Assembly (NCBI GenBank): GCA_902801175.1
Contig: CADCHF010000003.1
Span: 1-64,000 of the forward strand
DNA length: 64,000 bases
Source: an uncultured Coriobacteriaceae bacterium
GTDB taxonomy: Bacteria > Actinomycetota > Coriobacteriia > Coriobacteriales > Atopobiaceae
Reading direction: 5' to 3'
Below the pieces are notes generated by a model. The model had not been told where the DNA came from. It ran no database searches and worked only from the letters and a program-made list of their open reading frames with translations. The position numbers were made by a program, and so were the translations under genes. This document shows positions 7,882 to 15,499 of this stretch, piece by piece (position 1 is the first letter of the stretch; every line of letters starts with the position of its first letter).

Positions 7882-9804
7882 ATGGCGCAAAGGGGGAGGG
7901 GCTCGTCGCAGCAGCGGCATACGCCTCGAATCATAGACTCGATCGTCGAGCCAACGGATGTGCATGCACTTACCAACGAGGAGCTGTCCATCGTTGCCGA
8001 CGAGATTCGCGAGCAGATCGTGTCGACAACGTCCAAGATGGGCGGGCATCTTGCCAGCAGTCTTGGAGCGGTTGAGACCATTGTGGCCCTTCATGCCGAG
8101 CTCTCGTGTCCGCACGACAAGATCGTCTACGACGTTGGCCACCAGTCCTATGCCCATAAGATCCTTACGGGCCGTCTCGCCCGTTTTGACTCGCTGCGCA
8201 CCTACGGGGGGCTCTCGGGCTTTACCAACCCCGACGAAAGCGACTGCGACGTTCACTACTCTGGGCATGCGTCCGATTCGCTCTCAATTGCCCTTGGCCT
8301 CGCTCGTGCCCGCGACCAGCGTGGCGGCGACGAGCGGGTGGTCGCCCTCATTGGCGACGCCTCCATTTCGGGCGGCATGGCCTTTGAGGCGCTCAACCAG
8401 ATGGGCCAGGACCACACGCGCATGGTCGTGATCCTCAACGACAACGGCATGTCCATCTCGCCCAACGTCGGCGCTCTCTCGCGTCACTTGACCGAGCTGA
8501 GGTCGTCTCGAGCCTATCGCGACCGCCGAAATCAGGTGGTCGGTCGCATGGAGGGCTATGGGCCAATAGGACGCGCCGCACACGCGGCTGTGCACTCCAT
8601 AAAGAGCTCGGTCAAGCACCTGTTGCTGCCCGACACGGTGATGCTCTACGAGCAGCTCGGCATTACCTGCCTGCCAGCCGTGGACGGTCACAACATTGCG
8701 GCGCTCAGGCATTCGCTGCGCGTTGCGTTTGCCTCCGACGGTCCTGTGTTGGTGCATGTGGTGACAAGGAAGGGCCACGGATTTGGCCCTGCTGAGAAGA
8801 GCCCCGAGGTCTTTCACAGCGTGCGCTCGTTTGACCCTGCCACAGGCGAGGTGGCATCGACCGCCGCCGGCTGCGGCGAGGTTGTCCATCAGACCCTGCT
8901 GCGCGAGACCGAGGCAAACAACGACATCATTGCCATCACGGCCGCGATGGCCGACGGCACTGGCCTTGCCGCCTTTGCCGAGGACTGCCCAAAGAACTTC
9001 ATCGACGTGGGCATCTGCGAGGAGCACGCCATAGGCTTGGCCGCGGGTCTTGCAACAGGCGGCGCTCGTCCCGTTGTGGCCATCTATTCGACCTTCTTGC
9101 AGCGCGCCATTGACCAGCTGATCGTGGACGTTGCCCTGCCCAGGCTCAACGTGGTCCTCTGCGTGGACCGCGCGGGCGTGGCAGGCGCCGACGGCCCCAC
9201 GCACAATGGCTCGTTTGACCTCGTTTACCTGCGGATGATTCCCAACATGCGCATCCTGGCGCCGTCAAGCGGACCAGAGCTGTCGAGCGCCATCCACACG
9301 GCCCTCTCGCTTGACGGGCCTGTGGCCGTGAGATACCCCAAGGCCTTTGAGGACGTAAGCATGCCCGCCGAGCCCGAGCTCCTTGAGCCGGGCGTCTCCC
9401 GCGAGCTTGTGCACGGAGACGACGTTGCCCTGCTTGCATTTGGAACCATGGTTACCTCTGCGCTCGAGGCGGCCCGCCTGCTCGAGGCGCAGGGTGTCAG
9501 TACGCGCGTTGTGGACATGCGCTGGGTGAAGCCGCTCGATGAGGAGGCCATTCGCAAGGCCGCCGCCACGTCGCTTGTGGTGACCGTTGAGGACGGTTGC
9601 GTTGCCGGTGGGGTAGGCGAGGGCGTTCTTGGCGTGCTGGCGCGTGAGGGGCTCTGCTGCCCGGTGCTCAACCTTGGCATTCCGGACCGCTTCCTCGAGC
9701 AGGGCGTCCCCGCGATCGTGCATCGCGACCTGGGCCTTGACGGCAAGGGCATTGCGGCACAGGTGATTGAGAAACTCGGGCATATGGGACGTGATGACCA
9801 TTGA
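7882..9804 (+). CDS. dxs: 1-deoxy-D-xylulose-5-phosphate synthase
   Basis: DXS condenses pyruvate with glyceraldehyde 3-phosphate to give DXP, the first step of the MEP isoprenoid pathway, and needs thiamine diphosphate. At 640 residues it has normal family length. Motifs in order: DVGHQSYAHKILTGR (His87), the thiamine-binding block IGDASISGGMAFEALN (158-172), ILNDNGMSIS, the catalytic-Glu segment ICEEHAIGLAAGLA, and DRAGVAGADGPTHNGSFDL. The usual GDG of the metal/thiamine motif reads GDA here (residue 160), a mild oddity. The stop overlaps the start of idi, so the two isoprenoid genes are probably cotranscribed and coupled. Confidence 0.95.
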   Translation: MAQRGRGSSQQRHTPRIIDSIVEPTDVHALTNEELSIVADEIREQIVSTTSKMGGHLASSLGAVETIVALHAELSCPHDKIVYDVGHQSYAHKILTGRLARFDSLRTYGGLSGFTNPDESDCDVHYSGHASDSLSIALGLARARDQRGGDERVVALIGDASISGGMAFEALNQMGQDHTRMVVILNDNGMSISPNVGALSRHLTELRSSRAYRDRRNQVVGRMEGYGPIGRAAHAAVHSIKSSVKHLLLPDTVMLYEQLGITCLPAVDGHNIAALRHSLRVAFASDGPVLVHVVTRKGHGFGPAEKSPEVFHSVRSFDPATGEVASTAAGCGEVVHQTLLRETEANNDIIAITAAMADGTGLAAFAEDCPKNFIDVGICEEHAIGLAAGLATGGARPVVAIYSTFLQRAIDQLIVDVALPRLNVVLCVDRAGVAGADGPTHNGSFDLVYLRMIPNMRILAPSSGPELSSAIHTALSLDGPVAVRYPKAFEDVSMPAEPELLEPGVSRELVHGDDVALLAFGTMVTSALEAARLLEAQGVSTRVVDMRWVKPLDEEAIRKAAATSLVVTVEDGCVAGGVGEGVLGVLAREGLCCPVLNLGIPDRFLEQGVPAIVHRDLGLDGKGIAAQVIEKLGHMGRDDH

Positions 9805-10376
9805 GCAACGCCGAGGGACATGCACAAGACCTAATGAGCCTAGACCCGGCAGCTGCCGATAGGCTGATCTTGGTGGACGGTCGCGACCAGGCCGTTGGTC
9901 AGGCCTCGAAGGAGGCTGCGCACAGGGAGGGGCTTCTTCATAGGGCCTTCTCGGTGGTGCTGGTGCGCAGTGGCAATGGCGGCCCAGAGCTGCTGTTGGC
10001 TCAGCGTGCCGAGGGCAAGTACCACTCTGCGGGGCTTTGGACCAACTCTTGTTGCTCGCATCCGCGCGCAGGCGAGGTTTTGCCCGATGCGGCCTACAGG
10101 CGCGTTGTTGAGGAGCTGGGGTGCGAGGCGGACGATCTGAGCGAGATTGGCTCCTTCATCTATCGGGCTCCGTTTGCCAATGGCCTCTGCGAGTACGAGT
10201 ACGACCATGTGCTCGTGGGCGCTTGTGTGGGCGAGCCCAACCCCGATCCAAGTGAGGTTGGGGGCCTTAGGTGGGTCGCGGCCAATGCGCTGGCGCGCGA
10301 GCTGGCGGAGCACCCCGAGCGCTTTGCGGCATGGGCCTATACCGTGCTCGGCATGGCCCTGGCGCATCTGGCATAG
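9801..10376 (+). CDS. idi: Isopentenyl-diphosphate delta-isomerase, type I
   Basis: A Nudix-fold Idi-1 interconverting IPP and DMAPP. Diagnostic features are LWTNSCCSHPRAGE (catalytic Cys in NSCCSHP), AAYRRVVEELGCE (Nudix-like helix) and ANGLCEYEYDHVL (the Glu-x-Glu metal/proton-transfer motif in EYEYDH). The TTG start at 9801 overlaps the dxs stop by four bases (191 residues). An ATG at 9834 gives 180 residues, closer to E. coli Idi, but lacks a well-placed ribosome site. Location next to dxs supports a role balancing MEP-pathway output. Confidence 0.93.
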   Translation: MSNAEGHAQDLMSLDPAAADRLILVDGRDQAVGQASKEAAHREGLLHRAFSVVLVRSGNGGPELLLAQRAEGKYHSAGLWTNSCCSHPRAGEVLPDAAYRRVVEELGCEADDLSEIGSFIYRAPFANGLCEYEYDHVLVGACVGEPNPDPSEVGGLRWVAANALARELAEHPERFAAWAYTVLGMALAHLA

Positions 10377-10432
10377 GAGCTCTGCTCGGCGCTTGCAGTG
10401 CGCCTGGGGGATGGTCTGAGATTAGATGCAAA

Positions 10433-10468
10433 GGGACCACGTGAATGCACGCGGTCCCTTTTATTTGG
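10433..10468. terminator. Bidirectional terminator between idi and the DUF1232 gene
   Basis: GGGACC (10433-10438) through GGTCCC (10453-10458) forms a stem with inner CGTG/CACG pairs and an AATG loop, followed by TTTTATTT on the plus strand. Convergent genes flank it. Confidence 0.75.
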
Positions 10469-10497
10469 ACGAGCCTTGAGTCTTTTGACGTGCGGGC

Positions 10498-10932
10498 TTA
10501 CGCCTCGGTGGGGGTGGTGCCGTCTACCAGGTGAGCGTCCTGCCACTGCTTGAAGGCGTCAAGCTCCGCCTCGTTGATCTTCATGGCAAGTGCCACAACG
10601 GCGACGTCGTCCACAAGGCCGAGCACCGGCACCGTGTCGGGCACGACGTCCTTCTTGGCCACCACATAGACAAACGCGCTCACCAGCGAGGCGACGACCT
10701 TGGGCGAGACGTCGGTGTATTCCTGGGTCACGTAGCCCTTGACCATCTGAGCCATGAGGGGGATGTTGCCCAGTGCCTCGCCCATCGAGGAGGGCAGCTC
10801 CTTGACCTTCTGCTCGAGCTGCTTCAGCAGGTCGTTGATCTTCTCGGGGTCGGAGAGGATCTCTTGCGCCTGGGCAATGCCACTCTCAATGATCTCGCGT
10901 GCCTCGTCAACATTAAACTGCTGCTCTGCCAT
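10498..10932 (-). CDS. DUF1232 (YkvA-like) protein
   Basis: 144 residues. The N-terminal half is amphipathic helix (SDPEKINDLLKQLEQKVKEL). The C-terminal half carries the DUF1232 signature SAFVYVVAKKDVVPDTVPVLGLVDD with the conserved PD-x-x-PVLG-x-DD pattern and following hydrophobic helix. YkvA-type proteins are small membrane-associated proteins of unknown biochemical role. It is transcribed convergently with idi. Confidence 0.85.
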   Translation of the reverse strand: MAEQQFNVDEAREIIESGIAQAQEILSDPEKINDLLKQLEQKVKELPSSMGEALGNIPLMAQMVKGYVTQEYTDVSPKVVASLVSAFVYVVAKKDVVPDTVPVLGLVDDVAVVALAMKINEAELDAFKQWQDAHLVDGTTPTEA

Positions 10933-11232
10933 GATGCCCTCCCGTCGGCTTTGCTGCAGGCACCCATTTGCCTGCCATTTTGTGGCTCAAGTGTAGCGCC
11001 TGCCAGTCCTTAAGGTTCGCTTGCCGCGCAGGAGGATGGGTGGACGGAGCGTGTGCGCGTCTCAGTTACTGGGCTTTTGCCTGGAGAGGACAAAGGCCGG
11101 GACAGGTGGTCCCGCTTGTCTTGGGCACAGGGCTCTTCGTATTGGGCTTGCGGGGGCGTTTCGTGCGAGAATAGGCGAGAAAGACGTAGGCGCCTTGGGC
11201 CGCCCGGCCACGGCGCGAGGAATGGAGGACGT
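10933..11232. other. Divergent intergenic gap, 300 bases
   Basis: No gene with a ribosome site is visible. The gap should contain the divergent promoters of the DUF1232 gene and the Nudix gene, but no convincing -35/-10 pair stands out. Confidence 0.4.
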
Positions 11233-11889
11233 ATGGACGAGCCAATAATCGATCGCTCCAAGGTCAAGAAGCTGCTTGAGACCCCCTATATCAGGGTCTA
11301 TGAGCTCGCTTACGAGGATGGAACGCGCTACCTTGACGCCTCGCGCAGGAAGGCCGACCGCCTGCTGGCACTGGCGCCAAAGGAGGACCTGGCGCAGGCG
11401 CTTCCCGATGCCATCAGTTGCTTTGTGGTTTTGGCGCCTGAGGGGGCAGAGCCCAGGCTTCTGCTCTTTCGCGAGTACCGCTATCCAACGGGGCAGTTCA
11501 TGCTCAGCATCCCCTCGGGCCTCATTGACGCGTCTGACCGCGAGGGCAAAGACCCCATCATTGCCGCAAGCGTGCGCGAGCTCTGGGAGGAGACGGGCAT
11601 CAAACTGGGGGAGCAGGACAGCATGCGCGTTGTGAGTCCTCTCCTGTTCAACTCACCTGGCTTTACCGACGAGAGCACGGCGCTTGTGAGCGTTGTGGTG
11701 CGCGGCAAGGGCGGCAGTCACCTTACGCAGGACGGGGCCGAGGGCACTGAGCGCTTTGACGGGTTTGTGCTGGTGACCCAAGAGGAGGCGCGTCAGATTC
11801 TGTCTCAAGGAACCGACCCATTTGGCAACTACTATCCGCTGGTGACCTGGGCTGCGCTCACCCACTTTGCCTGCGACCTCTGGTGCTAG
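11233..11889 (+). CDS. Nudix hydrolase, ADP-ribose pyrophosphatase-like
   Basis: Start ATG 11233 is preceded by TGGAGGA; the frame is open further upstream but without a comparable site. The 218-residue protein carries a Nudix box: GLIDAS, then an insert DREGKDP, then AASVRELWEETGI, giving the REXXEEXG helix that binds Mg2+. LLFREYRYPTGQFMLSIPSG before it is typical of ADP-sugar pyrophosphatases. The likely role is cleavage of ADP-ribose or another nucleoside diphosphate derivative; the exact substrate cannot be assigned. The Nudix box appears lengthened by several residues compared with the standard 23-residue form. Confidence 0.88.
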   Translation: MDEPIIDRSKVKKLLETPYIRVYELAYEDGTRYLDASRRKADRLLALAPKEDLAQALPDAISCFVVLAPEGAEPRLLLFREYRYPTGQFMLSIPSGLIDASDREGKDPIIAASVRELWEETGIKLGEQDSMRVVSPLLFNSPGFTDESTALVSVVVRGKGGSHLTQDGAEGTERFDGFVLVTQEEARQILSQGTDPFGNYYPLVTWAALTHFACDLWC

Positions 11890-12023
11890 CGGTCTCCGCT
11901 GCCCTTGTTGCTGGGGCTCCGCGTCCATCTGTGGGGCTGCAGGCACGGGCCATGGAGTTCGTATCTGGCCCATGCAGCTGCGTCAACGGTGATCTAGCGG
12001 TACGTGTCTGCGCCTTACGTGAG

Positions 12024-12061
12024 TGGGAGGGCAGCCGCGGCCATGCCGGGCTGTCCTCCCA
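12024..12061. terminator. Hairpin between convergent Nudix and SIMPL genes
   Basis: TGGGAGGGCAGCC (12024-12036) pairs with 12049-12061 with one mismatch. There is no T-run on either strand, so it is only a candidate terminator. Confidence 0.35.
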
Positions 12062-12100
12062 TTGGCTTGCTGCTGGAAAAGAGATGAGAACGGACGGACA

Positions 12101-12826
12101 CTACTGCTTGATGGCAAAGGTCACGCTCACCTCTGCCTCAACGCTCACCTGGCCGGGCTCGAGCGGAACCCCGCCGTCAACGGTGGCGTCAGCTGTTGCC
12201 TCCTCCGCCTTGGCGTAGTAGTTCGTGTTCTCGTAGCCCTCGTTTATCGAGACAATCTCTCCAAGTGTGGCGCCGCTGGCCTTGGCGATGGCCTCGGCCT
12301 TGGGACGGGTGCCTTCAACGGCTTTCTCAAGGGCTTGCAGGTAGGCATCGCTTGCGTCGCTGGAGTAATATTCCGGTCCGTTGACCTCGGTCGCACCGGC
12401 CTCGAGGCAGGCGTCCATAAGCGCGGAGACATCCTCTATCGCCACGTTGGTCACGTTGATGACCGTGCGCGCCTCGTAGCCCTCCTGGCCTTCGTCGCCC
12501 CAATAGGGTGACACGTCGGTGTAGATGGTCTGGATGTTCTCTTCTGCAATCCCGTTCTTCTTGAGCTGGGCGATGACGTCTTTTGTGGGCGTGGCGATGC
12601 TGTCTTGGGCCTTTTTGGAGTCTGGTGACTGGGCTGTGATCGCTACCGAGAAGCTTGCGGTGTCGGGTACCACCTCGACTGTGGCGTGCGATGTGACCGT
12701 GATGGTGCCAGGCTGTTGCACGGCACTGGTGCCAGGAGAGGCGCACGCGCCAAGGAGCAGGCAGACGGCTGTGGCAAGACCAAGAAGGGGAGTGCGACCA
12801 GTCTTGCGGTTGATAAGCTTAGCCAT
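12101..12826 (-). CDS. SIMPL-domain (DUF541) lipoprotein
   Basis: The N-terminus has a lipoprotein signal (positive KLINRKTGR, hydrophobic core, lipobox LLGAC at residues 24-28), so the mature protein is lipid-anchored outside the membrane. After a short linker comes the SIMPL domain: ITVTSHATVEVVPDTASFSV, AQLKKNGIAEENIQTIYTDVSP, and a C-terminal VSVEAEVSVTFAIKQ strand. DUF541 proteins (BP26/OMP28-like) form oligomeric channel-like rings in other bacteria; the function in Gram-positives is unknown. 241 residues, close to family length. No operon partner. Confidence 0.9.
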   Translation of the reverse strand: MAKLINRKTGRTPLLGLATAVCLLLGACASPGTSAVQQPGTITVTSHATVEVVPDTASFSVAITAQSPDSKKAQDSIATPTKDVIAQLKKNGIAEENIQTIYTDVSPYWGDEGQEGYEARTVINVTNVAIEDVSALMDACLEAGATEVNGPEYYSSDASDAYLQALEKAVEGTRPKAEAIAKASGATLGEIVSINEGYENTNYYAKAEEATADATVDGGVPLEPGQVSVEAEVSVTFAIKQ

Positions 12827-12977
12827 GATTCCTCCAACTATGTCGTCAATGGACCTTTGTTAAGGATACGAGCGTGCCTGCATATTTGTCGCCAGCATCT
12901 CAGAAATGGTGCCGTGACGGGACGCTTTGGGGTCGCCCAATGCGTCTCTCGCCAAGCGGGTCCGCGCCTGAGGACGT

Positions 12978-13138
12978 CCCCTCTTGCAAAATTCTTCGTT
13001 CTTGCACCTTTGACAAACTCCACGCTGCGAGTTTTTCGTTCTTGCACTGACGCTCTGGTATGCAAGAGCACAACAACGAAGAATTTCGCAAGTTGGGGTC
13101 GTGAGACGGTGCAACAACGAAGAGTTTTGCAAGAGGGG
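12978..13138. repeat. Nested palindromic repeat, copy 2 (TTCGTTSTTG family)
   Basis: Outer arms 12978-13008 and 13108-13138 are 31 bp each and complementary at 29 positions. Between them a second imperfect inverted repeat (about 13026-13046 and 13061-13091) repeats the same core. The motif TTCGTTSTTG therefore occurs four times here, two per orientation, and again twice at 3415-3477. The whole could fold into a long cruciform or RNA hairpin. There is no ORF and no obvious terminal inverted repeat of an IS. Confidence 0.7.
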
Positions 13139-13182
13139 GAGCGCGCGTCTGGTCCCTGGCATGCGCTTCTCGAGTGTCGCTG

Positions 13183-13217
13183 CAAAGCAAAAGCCCCCGC
13201 AGCTGGTGCGGGGGCTT
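13183..13217 (-). terminator. Terminator of the ferredoxin gene
   Basis: AAGCCCCCGCA (13191-13201) pairs perfectly with 13207-13217 around a 5-nt loop. On the minus strand the stem is followed by TTGCTTTGC. Confidence 0.75.
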
Positions 13218-13269
13218 CATGTAGCGCTCGTTACACGCTGATGAGAACTAAAGAACTAAAGTCCTAAAA

Positions 13270-13449
13270 CTAGTCCTCGATCTCGATGGCGCCAACCGGG
13301 CAAGCGTCTGCGCAGGCGCCGCAGCCGATGCAGTCGTCCTCGTTAGCGGCGACGGCGACATCGTCAACCTCGATAACGCCGACGGGGCACTCGCCCGCGC
13401 AAGCGCCGCAGCCGATGCAAGCATCAGTGTCAATAATGGGCTTAGACAT
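13270..13449 (-). CDS. Small 2[4Fe-4S] ferredoxin
   Basis: 59 residues, starting at ATG 13449 with GGAGAGG upstream. Two clostridial-type cluster motifs are visible: CIGCGACAGECPVG and CIGCGACADACPVG, each CxxCxxCxxxCP. The two halves are near-duplicates, as in clostridial ferredoxins. The role is low-potential electron transfer in the cytoplasm, for example with pyruvate:ferredoxin oxidoreductase or hydrogenase in an anaerobe; no partner is adjacent. Confidence 0.95.
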   Translation of the reverse strand: MSKPIIDTDACIGCGACAGECPVGVIEVDDVAVAANEDDCIGCGACADACPVGAIEIED

Positions 13450-13560
13450 GTTGTTTCCTCTCCTAGAGAATGGATAGTTACCCCCTACAGGCAGACTAGC
13501 ACGCTTGCGGCAAAAGAGTGCCAGAAAGTCTGACTTTTTTAGAACTGTGGGGGTTTGAGG

Positions 13561-13599
13561 GATGCAAAAGGCCTCCCGCACGTGTGAGCGGGAGGCCTT
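13561..13599 (-). terminator. Terminator of the lactate permease gene
   Basis: AAGGCCTCCCGC (13568-13579) pairs perfectly with 13588-13599. On the minus strand the stem ends in TTTTGC. Confidence 0.8.
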
Positions 13600-13645
13600 A
13601 CTGGGCAAATGCGTGACCCCTTGGGTCAAATATCATCAAAAGCTG

Positions 13646-15190
13646 TTACAGGCCAAACATCACACCAAGGTAAATCTCGGCCATCATAAGGATCAGGAAG
13701 CCAAATGCGTAGGGGGCAATCTTGCCCATGAGCTTTCCGTCCTGGCCCTGAAGGTCAAGAGCTGCGCAGCCAATGGCAATGTTCTGCGGGCTGATCATCT
13801 TGCCAGCGGAGATGCCAAGGGAGTTGGAGGCAACGAGCCACAGCTCGTTGACGCCGAGCGTCTGTGCGGCACTCAGCTGCACGTTGCCAAAGAGAACCTC
13901 GGAGGAGGTACCGGAGCCGGTAACAAAGGTGCCAAGAGCGCCAAGAACTGGGGCCATGAGCGGGTACAGGCCGCCGAGCGTGCCCACGAAGAACGCCGCA
14001 ATGTCGCCGATCATGCCGGAGTAGGTCATGATCTTGGCCAGGCCCAGAATGCCCAGCATGGTGAGGATGGTCTTAGACATCTGAACCACGGTGAGGTAGA
14101 GCACGGCAAAGGTCTGGTCGAGGTAGGCGCCCTGCGCGAGACCGCCAATGATGCCGCAGATGAGGATGAGCACACCAGGCGTGTTGATCCAGGTAAAGGT
14201 GAGCGTGGCGTCGGGGTTGCCCGCATAGATGTTGACGGTGGTCTTGAACGGAGCCAAGAAGTTGTAGACCGGGGTGACGACCTTGGCCGTGCACAGCAGC
14301 ACGATGAAGATGAGGATGAAGGGGCTCCAGGAGATAATGGCGCCCTGTACGTCGACGTTCATCTTCTTCTTGAGGACGACCTTGTACTCCTCGGGGACCT
14401 CGTGCGTGGAGTAGCGGATGGCGACGACAAAGGTCACCACGAGGGAGGCAACGGCACCGGCGACGTCGGCGAGCTCGGCACCAACAAGGGAGGCAACCAG
14501 GATCTGCGGAAGCGAGAAGGTGAGGCCTGCAACGATGGGCACGGGCAGGATTCCCTTGAGGGCCTTGAATCCGCCGCCAATGGCCATGACCATGAGCACG
14601 GGGCAGAGGATGGCAAAGGGGGCAACTTGCAGTGCCTGAACGGTGCTGAGCTGAATGACGTCAAGGCCGGTCTGCGCGGCGAGCGTGGTGGTGGGGATGC
14701 CCACCGAGCCAAACATGGTGGGAACGCCGTTGGCAATGAGGCACACGAGAATGGCGGTGATCGGGTCGATCTCGAGGGCCATCAGCATGCTTGCGGGAAT
14801 GGCGACAGCGGTACCAAAGCCAGCCATGCCCTCCATGAAGTTGCCAAAGCACCAGGCGATGAGGATGGTGAGGATGCGCTTGTCAGACGAGACCGAGGTG
14901 AGCATGGCCTTGATGGTCTCCATGGCACCCGTGCTCACGCAAAGGTTGTAGGTGAAGACCGCGGCAATGATGACAAGCACGATGGGCCAAAGCGCAAAGA
15001 GGAATCCCTCAAGGGCGGCGGTCGCAACGTTGATGGGAGTCATCTTCCAGTAGGCCATCGCAACTACGACGCCTACCACAAGGGCCTCTAGACTTGCCAT
15101 CCAGGCCTGCTGCTTGAGGCCAATGAGGGCAATAACGAGCCAGATGATGGGGGTTAGGGCTAGAAGGAACGGGATGAACAGCTCGAGCAT
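13646..15190 (-). CDS. lctP: L-lactate permease, LctP family
   Basis: 514 residues; start at ATG 15190 with GGAGGAG upstream, giving MLELFIPFLLALTPIIW. LctP-family features: a dozen or more hydrophobic segments, CFGNFMEGMAGFGTAVAIPAS (the family GF-G signature), NGVPTMFGSVGIPT, and the C-terminal LGTFVTGSGTSSEVLFGNVQ and SLGISAGKMISPQNIAIG. The family imports lactate or glycolate with protons across the cytoplasmic membrane. No lactate-utilisation genes or regulator are adjacent, so the in vivo direction (uptake or export) is open. Confidence 0.93.
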   Translation of the reverse strand: MLELFIPFLLALTPIIWLVIALIGLKQQAWMASLEALVVGVVVAMAYWKMTPINVATAALEGFLFALWPIVLVIIAAVFTYNLCVSTGAMETIKAMLTSVSSDKRILTILIAWCFGNFMEGMAGFGTAVAIPASMLMALEIDPITAILVCLIANGVPTMFGSVGIPTTTLAAQTGLDVIQLSTVQALQVAPFAILCPVLMVMAIGGGFKALKGILPVPIVAGLTFSLPQILVASLVGAELADVAGAVASLVVTFVVAIRYSTHEVPEEYKVVLKKKMNVDVQGAIISWSPFILIFIVLLCTAKVVTPVYNFLAPFKTTVNIYAGNPDATLTFTWINTPGVLILICGIIGGLAQGAYLDQTFAVLYLTVVQMSKTILTMLGILGLAKIMTYSGMIGDIAAFFVGTLGGLYPLMAPVLGALGTFVTGSGTSSEVLFGNVQLSAAQTLGVNELWLVASNSLGISAGKMISPQNIAIGCAALDLQGQDGKLMGKIAPYAFGFLILMMAEIYLGVMFGL

Positions 15191-15499
15191 GGCTTCTCCT
15201 CCGTCGATGGGCACACGCACCTATGTTAAACCCACAACGTTGGCGAGGCGCTACCAATCCGTTCAAAGGCAAAAAGAGCCGTCTCGTGACGCTGCGTCGT
15301 GGAAGCAATGAGAGGTTTGTGCCTCATGTGAGGTGTGGAGGCATCGGGGCCGTTAAGCAGGTGCTAGTTGCTGTTTGAGAGAGCGCGTCCCCACGCGAAC
15401 AAAGAAGCGGGCCAGCCTTCGGGAGTCTTTCTCCCTTTGGCTGGCCCGCTCGGGTCCGTCTCTCGAGCGCTGCTGCCGTGCAGCGCCTGCGGTGCGCGC
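15191..15499. other. Intergenic gap between lctP and the acyltransferase gene
   Basis: About 309 bases; apart from the acyltransferase terminator I see no gene. The lctP promoter should lie in 15200-15360, but no clear hexamers were identified. Confidence 0.4.
15395..15449 (-). terminator. Terminator of the acyltransferase gene
   Basis: GCGGGCCAGCC (15407-15417) pairs perfectly with 15439-15449; the minus strand continues TTCTTTGTTCG. Confidence 0.7.

Larger units (their letters stand above)
12827..13269. other. Intergenic region with a large palindrome, 443 bases
   Basis: No gene is supported. It contains the nested palindromic repeat at 12978-13138 and the ferredoxin terminator at 13191-13217; the left part should hold the promoter of the SIMPL lipoprotein. 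Confidence 0.5.

Noticed and set aside
13562-15091. 509-codon plus-strand frame opposite lctP
   Set aside because: Composition is His/Gly/Asp/Glu-rich antisense of membrane codons, no motif; lctP on the minus strand is unambiguous.
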